Assembly (NCBI GenBank): GCA_003513005.1
Contig: DOTD01000087.1
Coordinates: forward strand, 1-64,000
Direction: 5' to 3'
DNA: 64,000 bases
Origin: Desulfotomaculum sp.
GTDB taxonomy: Bacteria > Bacillota > Desulfotomaculia > Desulfotomaculales > Nap2-2B
A model generated the notes under the pieces. It had not been told where the DNA came from. It was given only the letters and a program-made list of their open reading frames with translations, and made no database searches. Both the position numbers and the translations under genes were made by a program. Of this stretch, positions 16,859 through 24,007 are shown piece by piece (position 1 is the stretch's first letter; every line of letters starts with the position of its first letter).

Positions 16859-19501
16859 ATGGCAAAAAAACGGGTGCACGAGTTAGCCAAAGAATTTAAG
16901 ATAGAAAGCAAGGAAATGATTAGAAGGTTGTCGCTTCTCGGAATAACTGTGAAATCACACGCAAGTACAGTTGATGAGAAAGATGAGGAGCGCCTGCGTG
17001 TGGAGTTCGAAAAAGAAAGAGCGGCAAAGGCTCAAATTGAACCAAAGCCATCAACCCCGGATACTGCGAAAACTGATTCGGGGACGGACAGGAAATGGCG
17101 GGATTCCAAGTATTCTTCCGGTCCTGGATTGGTAGACCGGGTTCCCTCAAGACCTCCGGACCGGCGTTTTCAGGAACGCCCGTTTTTAAAGGGCGATATT
17201 CAGCACGCGAAAACAGCTCAGCCCGCAGTTCCGCCGGCGCCGCCGGCAGTACAACCGGCGCCGCCGGCAGTGGAGGCCAAAACGCCGGCAGCAGGAGCCG
17301 TTTCCAGGCCGGTTCAGGAGCCGTTACGTAATCGGGCTGCTGAAAAACCTTCTCAGGGATATTCACCGCGTCCAGGAAAGCCACAGTTTCCTCCGGCAAG
17401 AGGAGAAACCCAAAGTGGGGCAAGGAACTTAAGAAGTCCCGGTCCCGCCGCTGGCGCCGGACGTCCCGTCCGGGATGCAAAAGGACTGCCTGCTCCGAAA
17501 TTAAAACCGGAACAGCTCAAAGTCCCCAAGGTTCCTGATGAGGTTAAAGCACAGGAGAGAGTAGTAGCAAGGCCGGATAAGCAAAAAGGCGAAAAGGCAC
17601 GGCCGGCGGGAGATGGGCGGTCCTTTGGCAAGGGTAAGGGATGGCGTGATCAAAGGACGGCTGAACAAAAACTGCGTCCTGTTGCCGGGGGAAGGCGTGT
17701 ACAGGGTCAACCCCAGAGATCATTGCCGCCTCATCCGGTTGAAAAGAAACCGGTTGTCATTGGCGAAACTGTTACTATACAGGAACTGGCTTCAAAAATG
17801 AGAAAGAGCCCCGCCGAAGTCATAAAAAAACTGATGGCTTTGGGGGTTATGGCCACAATTAATCAAGAAATAGATAACGAAACAGCCATCATAATCGCGG
17901 GAGAACTTGGCTTCGAAGTTCAGGTAAAGATAGAACTTGACCAGGAGGCAATGCTTGAGCAGGAAAGTGAAGAGGATACCGCAAACCTTCAGTCAAGACC
18001 CTGCGTTGTAACTGTAATGGGGCATGTTGACCACGGAAAAACATCATTACTGGACGCGATCCGCGAAACTAATGTTATAGCCAGTGAAGTGGGAGGAATT
18101 ACCCAGCATATCGGGGCCTATCAGGTGGAAAGGAATAATAAAAAGATAACTTTTATCGATACGCCGGGCCACGAAGCTTTTACGGCAATGCGGGCTAGAG
18201 GCGCCCGGATAACAGATATAGCTGTTTTGGTAGTCGCCGCGGAAGACGGTATTATGCCACAGACCGTTGAAGCTATAAACCATGCCAAGGCAGCGGGAGT
18301 TCCTATTATTGTAGCTATAAATAAAATAGACAAACCGGACGCTAACATTGATAAAGTCAAGCAGCAGCTGACAGAGCATAGCTTAATTGCAGAAGAATGG
18401 GGCGGTCAGACCATTTGTGTTCCGGTAAGCGCAAAAACCGGTCAGGGTCTGGACGAACTGCTTGAAATGATTCTTCTGGTCGCTGAAGTAAATGATTTGA
18501 GAACCAACTCAAACCGGCCGGCGCGAGGTACGATAGTTGAGGCTAAACTGGATAAGGGGCGCGGGCCTGTAGCTACTGTTCTGATTCAGGAAGGCACACT
18601 CCATATAGGAGATAATATCATTGCCGGTACGGCATCCGGCAGGGTGCGGGCGATGATGGATTACCTGGGCCGCAGGTTAAAGAATGCAGGGCCTTCAACG
18701 CCTGCCGAGGTGCTGGGTTTTTCCGACGTTCCGTTAGCGGGAGATACGCTTTATGCTGTGGCAGAGGAAAAAATGGCCCGTCAGATCGCGGCTAAACGTA
18801 TATTACGCAAGCGGGAAGAAAATATTAAAACTTCGATACCCAGAGTTTCACTGGACGATCTTTTTAAACAGATTGAAAAAGGTCAGATCAAAGATCTCAA
18901 TATAATTATCAAGGCAGACGTTCAGGGTTCAGCGGAAGCCCTGAGGCAGTCTCTGGAAGGGTTGTCCACCCAGGAGGTCAGAGTTAACACGATCCACAGC
19001 GGTGTGGGGATGATTAGCGAGGCCGATATATTGCTTGCTTCTGCTTCCAATGCAATAATTGTTGGATTTAACGTACGCCCGTCTGTTAACGCCCGGCGCG
19101 CCGCCGAGCTTGAAAAGGTTGATGTGCGTATGTACCGGGTTATTTATGATGCTATAAATGATGTCAAGGCTGCAATGAGCGGCTTATTGGAACCTGAATA
19201 CAAGGAAGTGGTTATTGGCCGCGCCGAAGTGAGGAAAACATTTAGCGCTTCCAGAATCGGTACTATTGCAGGCTGTTATGTAACTGAAGGAAAGATTACC
19301 CGGGATGCCAAAGTGAAGATTATCCGTGAAGACAAGGTCATCTTTGAAGGAAAACTTGATTCACTTAAGCGTTTCAAGGACGATGTGCGTGAAGTTATGC
19401 AGGGTTATGAATGTGGGCTGGCCTTGGAAAAATTTAATGAAGTTAAAGAAGGCGATATTATAGAGGCAGTTGCTACCGAAATAATAAAAAGAGAACTATA
19501 G
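16859..19501 (+). CDS. infB: Translation initiation factor IF-2
   Basis: IF-2 is the GTPase that brings fMet-tRNA to the 30S subunit. The 880-residue protein has an N-terminal IF2-N domain, a long low-complexity linker rich in Pro, Ala, Arg and Lys (about 60-290), a second IF2-N domain (about 300-350), the G domain with GHVDHGKT (about 387-394) and NKID, then the beta-barrel and C-terminal fMet-binding domains. A near-perfect tandem repeat encoding APPAVQP-like units lies around 17231-17275. ATG 16859 follows GGGGAGGTGG. Confidence 0.97.
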   Translation: MAKKRVHELAKEFKIESKEMIRRLSLLGITVKSHASTVDEKDEERLRVEFEKERAAKAQIEPKPSTPDTAKTDSGTDRKWRDSKYSSGPGLVDRVPSRPPDRRFQERPFLKGDIQHAKTAQPAVPPAPPAVQPAPPAVEAKTPAAGAVSRPVQEPLRNRAAEKPSQGYSPRPGKPQFPPARGETQSGARNLRSPGPAAGAGRPVRDAKGLPAPKLKPEQLKVPKVPDEVKAQERVVARPDKQKGEKARPAGDGRSFGKGKGWRDQRTAEQKLRPVAGGRRVQGQPQRSLPPHPVEKKPVVIGETVTIQELASKMRKSPAEVIKKLMALGVMATINQEIDNETAIIIAGELGFEVQVKIELDQEAMLEQESEEDTANLQSRPCVVTVMGHVDHGKTSLLDAIRETNVIASEVGGITQHIGAYQVERNNKKITFIDTPGHEAFTAMRARGARITDIAVLVVAAEDGIMPQTVEAINHAKAAGVPIIVAINKIDKPDANIDKVKQQLTEHSLIAEEWGGQTICVPVSAKTGQGLDELLEMILLVAEVNDLRTNSNRPARGTIVEAKLDKGRGPVATVLIQEGTLHIGDNIIAGTASGRVRAMMDYLGRRLKNAGPSTPAEVLGFSDVPLAGDTLYAVAEEKMARQIAAKRILRKREENIKTSIPRVSLDDLFKQIEKGQIKDLNIIIKADVQGSAEALRQSLEGLSTQEVRVNTIHSGVGMISEADILLASASNAIIVGFNVRPSVNARRAAELEKVDVRMYRVIYDAINDVKAAMSGLLEPEYKEVVIGRAEVRKTFSASRIGTIAGCYVTEGKITRDAKVKIIREDKVIFEGKLDSLKRFKDDVREVMQGYECGLALEKFNEVKEGDIIEAVATEIIKREL

Positions 19502-19537
19502 CATTTTAGTCTGGCTCCAAGATTTGGGGGTAAAAAA

Positions 19538-19900
19538 ATGTCCTACAGGCCTGAGCGTCTTGCGGAAACTATAAAAAAGGAATTTTCGGCAATGCTTCAT
19601 AACGAAGTTAAAGACCCGCGGATGGGTTTTATCACCATTACCAGGGTGGTAGTTTCATCCGACCTGAGCAGTGCTAAAATTCATGTCAGTATCTATGGAT
19701 CCGCGGATGAGCAAAATGCAACAATGGAAGCCCTTTCCAAAGCGCACGGATATTTAAGAAGCGAGCTTGGAAAAAGGATCAGAATGAGGCATACACCGGA
19801 TATATCGTTTAAATTGGACACTTCGGTTGTGCAAAGTATACGCGTAATGGAGTTGTTAAGGGAGATCAACGAAGGAAAGGAATACACAGTAAATGACTGA
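19538..19900 (+). CDS. rbfA: Ribosome-binding factor A
   Basis: RbfA, here 120 residues, is a KH-fold factor that binds the 30S subunit during maturation of the 16S 5' end and helps cold growth. YRPERLAETIKKEFS, VKDPRMGFITITRV and KRIRMRHTPDISFKLD are typical segments. ATG 19538 is behind TTTGGGGGT. Its end overlaps nrnA by 8 bases. Confidence 0.95.
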   Translation: MSYRPERLAETIKKEFSAMLHNEVKDPRMGFITITRVVVSSDLSSAKIHVSIYGSADEQNATMEALSKAHGYLRSELGKRIRMRHTPDISFKLDTSVVQSIRVMELLREINEGKEYTVND

Positions 19901-20933
19901 CCTGCGCCTTATTGCAGGAATGCTTCATAATGCAAATAAACTGGTGATTGCCGGGCATGTGATGCCTGACGGCGACTGTATCGGTTCGGTAAAGGCGTTA
20001 GGACTTGCGCTTAGCCGGATGGGCAAGGATGTTACTATTACTCTTCCTGATCCAGTCCCGGAAATTTTCGGCTTTTTACCGGGTGTAAACGAGTTTGTAA
20101 TCGGCCAGGAGGTATTTAAAGGGCAGTATGATTTTATGGTTGTTTTAGATTGCTCTGTTCCGGAACGTTTGGGACCTCTTCGGGCTCTGTTGGAGAGGCC
20201 GTTGACTGTGATAAATATTGACCATCATGTCGGCTCCTATGAATTTGGCCATTATAACTATATTAGTTCTTTTCATGCGGCGACCGCGGAGATAATCCAG
20301 GATCTGATCGGTTTTTTGGGGATCGAGGTTACCTCCGAGATCGCCACATGTTTATATACCGGAATTGTTACTGATACAGGCTCTTTTCAATATGAAAACA
20401 CCACACCTGAAACGCACCGGCGGGCAGCGTTGCTAATAGAGCAGGGCGCCTCGTCCGTTTGGATCAACCTGATGATCAACGAACAAAAACCGTTAATTAA
20501 TCTGATCGTTCTTGAAAATGCTTTGAAAACATTAGAATTAAGTCCCTGCGGGCGTGTAGCCTGGGTAAGCGTAGAGCGGGATATGCTGGATCGCCTCAAT
20601 GCCAGAGATGAAAACACAGATGGCTTAATCGGTTATATCCGTTCAATACGCGGTGTAGAAGTGGCGATGTTTTTCCGTGAGATTTCACCCAATCTTTATA
20701 AAGTAGGTTTTCGCTCGAAAGAAATTGTTGATGTTAACAGGCTGGCATCTCTTTTCGGTGGCGGAGGCCACGTCCGCGCCGCTGGCTGCGTAATCAATGG
20801 GGATCTTAAAAGCCTTCAGGCAAAGATTGTTTCTGAAGCGTTGAAGCTGATTGAAGAAACGAAAAGGGGTATGCAAGCACAGGATGAACGGTATTCTCAA
20901 TGTGCTGAAACCGCCCGGGATGACCTCTCATGA
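19893..20933 (+). CDS. nrnA: DHH-family phosphoesterase, NrnA-type nanoRNase/pAp phosphatase
   Basis: The 346-residue protein has the DHH phosphoesterase motifs GHVMPDGD (21-28), the metal-binding DHH (110-112) and the C-terminal DHHA1 glycine loop GGGGHVRAAGC (about 289-299). NrnA degrades two- to five-base RNA fragments and removes the 3' phosphate of pAp. Its position between rbfA and truB is the common Firmicutes arrangement. ATG 19893 overlaps rbfA; the 3' end overlaps truB by 50 bases. Confidence 0.92.
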   Translation: MTDLRLIAGMLHNANKLVIAGHVMPDGDCIGSVKALGLALSRMGKDVTITLPDPVPEIFGFLPGVNEFVIGQEVFKGQYDFMVVLDCSVPERLGPLRALLERPLTVINIDHHVGSYEFGHYNYISSFHAATAEIIQDLIGFLGIEVTSEIATCLYTGIVTDTGSFQYENTTPETHRRAALLIEQGASSVWINLMINEQKPLINLIVLENALKTLELSPCGRVAWVSVERDMLDRLNARDENTDGLIGYIRSIRGVEVAMFFREISPNLYKVGFRSKEIVDVNRLASLFGGGGHVRAAGCVINGDLKSLQAKIVSEALKLIEETKRGMQAQDERYSQCAETARDDLS

Positions 20934-21810
20934 TGTGGTTAGTCTGATCAGGCGCTTAACTGGTGTGCGCAAGGTTGGCCATACCGGAACCCTTGACCCT
21001 TTAGCGGCCGGTGTCCTGCCTGTATGTCTGGGGCACGCGACGAGGGTGATCCGTTTTCTCGAAAACGACAAGGAATACAGAGTTGAGGTTGCTTTTGGGA
21101 TATCGACAACTTCGGGTGATATCTCCGGCGAGGTTATAAATAAATGTGATGGTTCCAATTTATCCGCTGCAAGTTTGGAAAGTGAATTAGAGAACTTTAC
21201 AGGTGAAACCAAACAAATTCCCCCGATGACGTCGGCTATGCATTTTCAGGGTAAAAGGCTTTATGAACTTGCGCGTGCCGGCCGTATTGTAGAACGCCGT
21301 CCAAGAATGGTTAAATTATACAGCCTCCAACTTAAAAGGCTGGTTGACTGGAAAACCGAAACACCGCTTGCCGTATTGGATGTGGTTTGCTCGGCGGGAA
21401 CTTACATTCGTTCGCTGTGTATGGATATAGGGGAAAAGCTCAACTGCGGGGCTCATGTCAGGTTCTTATTACGTACTAGAGCCGGTATGTTCAATTTGGA
21501 TAAAGCAATAACGTTGGAAGAAATACAGGTTCTCAAAGATGAGAATCTGTTGGAAGAGAACCTAATTAGCGCAAAAGAAGCTCTCAGTCACCTTGCTGAA
21601 ATTCAGGTTAAAACGAGTTCGCTGCCGGCAGTAAGAGCCGGGAACTGCCTGTATGCTTCAGGATTGACTGACCTGCCCCAACAGAAACTCTCATTTAACG
21701 AACCTGTAAGGCTGTGCAATGGTGAGAACCTGTTAGCCATTGCAAACGTTCGGGAGGAAACTAATACGGAAGGCTACTGCTTGAAGCCGATTGTTGTTTT
21801 AAATACATGA
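20884..21810 (+). CDS. truB: tRNA pseudouridine(55) synthase
   Basis: TruB makes pseudouridine 55 in the T loop of tRNAs. The catalytic Asp lies in HTGTLDPLAAGVLP (about residues 32-45) following KPPGMTSHDVV; the C-terminal PUA-like domain follows. I place the start at ATG 20884, giving 308 residues with the canonical MNGILNVLKPPG start; the nearest AAAAGGGG site is 14 bases upstream, so translation may depend on coupling to nrnA, which it overlaps. Confidence 0.93.
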   Translation: MNGILNVLKPPGMTSHDVVSLIRRLTGVRKVGHTGTLDPLAAGVLPVCLGHATRVIRFLENDKEYRVEVAFGISTTSGDISGEVINKCDGSNLSAASLESELENFTGETKQIPPMTSAMHFQGKRLYELARAGRIVERRPRMVKLYSLQLKRLVDWKTETPLAVLDVVCSAGTYIRSLCMDIGEKLNCGAHVRFLLRTRAGMFNLDKAITLEEIQVLKDENLLEENLISAKEALSHLAEIQVKTSSLPAVRAGNCLYASGLTDLPQQKLSFNEPVRLCNGENLLAIANVREETNTEGYCLKPIVVLNT

Positions 21811-21838
21811 GCGCGTAAGTTAATACTCAGGATAGTTA
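21805..21838 (+). repeat. Degenerate direct repeat, copy A, at the truB 3' end
   Basis: ACATGAGCGCGTAAG followed by TCAGGATAGTTA resembles 22863-22902 on the other side of ribF. It begins within the truB stop codon region. Confidence 0.4.
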
Positions 21839-21899
21839 CGAAATCTTTTAGATACTTTAGCGAACAACTGGCTGAACCTTTAATCGGAGGAATAGGGTT

Positions 21900-22826
21900 A
21901 TGGAGATTTATCAATCGTGGCAGGGCTTTAAGGGAAAACAAGCAAGTATTGCCGTGGGTTTAGGCAATTTTGACGGAGTTCATCTCGGTCATCAGAAACT
22001 GCTCGGCGCCCTGGTGAATACTGCCCTGCGGCTGGAAGAAAAATCGGCTGTCTTTACTTTTCATCCTCACCCGGAAATGGTGTTAAATTCCAAAAATGCT
22101 CCGCCGCTGCTCCTCACTCAGGAGGTAAAAGAAAAATTGATTTCGAAGATGGGTGTTGATCTTCTCTTCAGGATACCCTTCACACTGGAATTTTCACGGA
22201 TGGAGCCGGAGGTTTTTATTGAGAAGGTACTTTATGAGGGTTTAAATGTTCGGGATGTATTTATAGGATATAATTATACTTTTGGTTATAAAGGACGCGG
22301 AACGGCTGCTCTTTTAGAAGAATACAGCGGCAGGTGTGATTACAGGCTCCATGTTTTACCGCCTGTAATCGTAGACAATCAGGCAGTCAGCAGCACATTA
22401 ATCAGGAATCTTTTAAAAGAAGGAGAAGTTGCGGAAGCGGCAAGATTCCTGGGTTACCCGCCCTTTTTTGAAGGGGTGGTCGTTGTTGGCGACAGGCGAG
22501 GCGCCGCTCTTGGCATATCTACAATTAACCTTGAATACAGTATGGATTTTCTTCTTCCAGCCAATGGTGTTTATGTTGTGAAAGTAGATGTTGAACAGGA
22601 TACTTATCTGGGGGTTGCCAACATAGGCAACCGCCCGACCTTTTATGATTACAGCTCAAGACCGGGAGTAGAGGTTCACCTTCTGGATTTTACCGGAGAC
22701 CTTTACGGGAAAATTGTCAGCGTTCATTTTACAAGACGGCTCCGTGATGAAAAGAAATTTTCTTCTTCAGACGAGTTAATTGTTCAGATCAGGCAGGATA
22801 TTCAAAGAGCGCGTGAAAATTCCTGA
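21900..22826 (+). CDS. ribF: Bifunctional riboflavin kinase/FAD synthetase
   Basis: The 308-residue enzyme phosphorylates riboflavin to FMN and adenylates FMN to FAD. The N-terminal nucleotidyltransferase half has GNFDGVHLGHQKLL (about 22-35) and an STLIRNLL motif (ISSTR equivalent) near 163-170; the C-terminal kinase half begins near VVVGDRRGAALG (about 196-207) with a slightly divergent S-T-I-N in place of P-T-A-N. ATG 21900 is behind CGGAGGAATAGG. Degenerate repeats flank the gene. Confidence 0.93.
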   Translation: MEIYQSWQGFKGKQASIAVGLGNFDGVHLGHQKLLGALVNTALRLEEKSAVFTFHPHPEMVLNSKNAPPLLLTQEVKEKLISKMGVDLLFRIPFTLEFSRMEPEVFIEKVLYEGLNVRDVFIGYNYTFGYKGRGTAALLEEYSGRCDYRLHVLPPVIVDNQAVSSTLIRNLLKEGEVAEAARFLGYPPFFEGVVVVGDRRGAALGISTINLEYSMDFLLPANGVYVVKVDVEQDTYLGVANIGNRPTFYDYSSRPGVEVHLLDFTGDLYGKIVSVHFTRRLRDEKKFSSSDELIVQIRQDIQRARENS

Positions 22827-22862
22827 GTTTTTCCTTAAAAAATGAACGACGCCCTGAGGCGA

Positions 22863-22902
22863 ACATGAGCACGTAGGCAGTTGACCTTCCTGAGGATAGT
22901 TA
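22863..22902 (+). repeat. Degenerate direct repeat, copy B, downstream of ribF
   Basis: ACATGAGCACGTAGG and TGAGGATAGTTA match copy A at 21805-21838 with a few substitutions and a 6-base length difference. The 17-base dispersed repeat follows directly. Confidence 0.4.
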
Positions 22903-22917
22903 ATTTTCAGAGTAGTT
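22901..22917. repeat. Dispersed repeat copy (TAATTTTCAGAGTAGTT)
   Basis: Identical over 17 bases to 1578-1594. It sits between ribF and the promoter of the next small gene pair. Confidence 0.55.
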
Positions 22918-22938
22918 GCTTCCTTCCCATAGAAAAAG

Positions 22939-22968
22939 TTTACTTTTAACGTTCTGCTATGTTACAAT
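22939..22968 (+). promoter_or_regulatory. Putative promoter of the small gene pair
   Basis: TTTACT (22939-22944) and TACAAT (22963-22968) are spaced by 18 bases. The match is moderate, but it is the only one between ribF and the small genes. Confidence 0.45.
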
Positions 22969-23065
22969 GAAACCACTACCAAAAGGATAAGAAGCGATTA
23001 TATAATCATCGTTGAAACATAGTGAACTCAGGCGGCCGACGCTCTGGCCGGAAAGGGAAAACGAT

Positions 23066-23293
23066 ATGGGGGATCCAAACTCTAATTCTACTGAGGAAGA
23101 AATAAAAAAGTGGATTAGTTCAATTTCTCTAATTTGTTTGAGCGATGAGTTCCAGGAACTAAAAAATGAATTGGAGCAGATCTATCGCCATGCGAACGTG
23201 GAAAATCCAGCAATAATAGCATTCCAGGATGCGCTTTTTGCTTTTATTGCCCAGGAAGAAGAAAACCGTTCCGCAGTTATGAAAGCATTTTAG
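23066..23293 (+). CDS. Small acidic protein of unknown function
   Basis: From ATG 23066, 8-10 bases after GAAAGGGAAA, this is a 75-residue, mostly helical acidic protein (many Glu, e.g. FQELKNELEQIYRHANVENP). An in-frame TTG at 23012 would add 18 residues with no good ribosome site. I do not recognise a family. The next small gene starts 13 bases downstream and is probably co-transcribed. The pair sits between ribF and rpsO, where other Firmicutes usually have nothing. Confidence 0.6.
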   Translation: MGDPNSNSTEEEIKKWISSISLICLSDEFQELKNELEQIYRHANVENPAIIAFQDALFAFIAQEEENRSAVMKAF

Positions 23294-23306
23294 ACAGGTT
23301 TTTTAA

Positions 23307-23531
23307 ATGCTGATCATAGTAACCGAGCATGCCCGCAAGCGGTTAAAAGATCTGCGTCAGGATAAGATAACAGTAGCTGATCTCATTAACGCCGCAAGCG
23401 GCATTCCAGGACGTATTCCAACAGCGACCCGATTCAGAGGTTTTATGTCGGTTTCACGGCGTGTTTTTGATATAGTAGCCAAGGATATTCCGGAGGGCCG
23501 TTTGGTTATTACGGTGATTGGGAAGAGTTAG
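23307..23531 (+). CDS. Small basic protein of unknown function, DUF4258-like pattern
   Basis: A 74-residue basic protein starting at ATG 23307. It begins with a strand, then TEHARKRLKDLRQDKITVADL, and ends with strands FDIVAKDIPEGRLVITVIGK. The layout (N-terminal His-Ala-x-x-R on a helix, C-terminal strands) vaguely recalls DUF4258 and RelE-like small proteins, but I cannot confirm it. An acidic protein encoded directly upstream and a basic one here resembles the arrangement of toxin-antitoxin pairs; that is only inference. Confidence 0.6.
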   Translation: MLIIVTEHARKRLKDLRQDKITVADLINAASGIPGRIPTATRFRGFMSVSRRVFDIVAKDIPEGRLVITVIGKS

Positions 23532-23557
23532 AATAAGCTATTTGGGGTTTTAATGAA

Positions 23558-23606
23558 CTGCTTACCGGGTAGTAGGTTACGAAGTGACGGCTTACCCAGT
23601 TTGCAG
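23558..23606 (+). promoter_or_regulatory. Structured rpsO leader, candidate S15 binding site
   Basis: Three nested pairings can form: CTGC (23558-23561 region) with GCAG (23603-23606), GGGTA (23567-23571) with TACCC (23593-23597), and GTTAC with GTGAC around a GAA loop (23576-23588). S15 represses its own mRNA through leader structures in several bacteria; use of this one is inference. Confidence 0.4.
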
Positions 23607-23635
23607 CGATTAGGCCGAATTGAGGAGGTGAACTC

Positions 23636-23905
23636 ATGGCCTTTACGGCAGAAGAAAAGCAGTCGGTTATCGGTGATTTCAGGTTGCACGAAAACGATAC
23701 TGGTTCTCCTGAAGTTCAAATCGCGATACTGTCAAGGAGAATTAACAATCTAACCGAGCATTTAAAAATCCACAAGAAGGATTTCCATTCCCGAAGGGGA
23801 TTATTAAAAATGGTCGGTCAGCGCCGTGCGCTTTTAAATTACCTGAAAGACTCCGATTTTGACCGTTACCGAACAGTAATTGAAAGGTTAGGTTTGAGGA
23901 GATAG
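23636..23905 (+). CDS. rpsO: 30S ribosomal protein S15
   Basis: The 89-residue protein has the classic S15 features: HENDTGSPEVQIAILS, the LTEHLKIHKKDFHSRRGLL segment that contacts 16S rRNA, and RRALLNYLKDSD. ATG 23636 follows GAGGAGGTGAACTC. A strong terminator separates it from pnp, an order conserved in most bacteria. Confidence 0.98.
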   Translation: MAFTAEEKQSVIGDFRLHENDTGSPEVQIAILSRRINNLTEHLKIHKKDFHSRRGLLKMVGQRRALLNYLKDSDFDRYRTVIERLGLRR

Positions 23906-23910
23906 TATAA

Positions 23911-23937
23911 AAAAAGCGGGTTAATCCCGCTTTTTTT
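23911..23937 (+). terminator. Intrinsic terminator between rpsO and pnp
   Basis: AAAAAGCGGG (23911-23920) pairs with CCCGCTTTTT (23926-23935) around a TTAAT loop and ends in seven T. Read-through or a weak internal promoter must supply pnp. Confidence 0.9.
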
Positions 23938-24007
23938 GAAGAAAACTATAAAAGAGACAGTTAAATGTTTAAGATTAAAGTTTAATACGGGAGGTTTTAC
24001 TTTTTTT

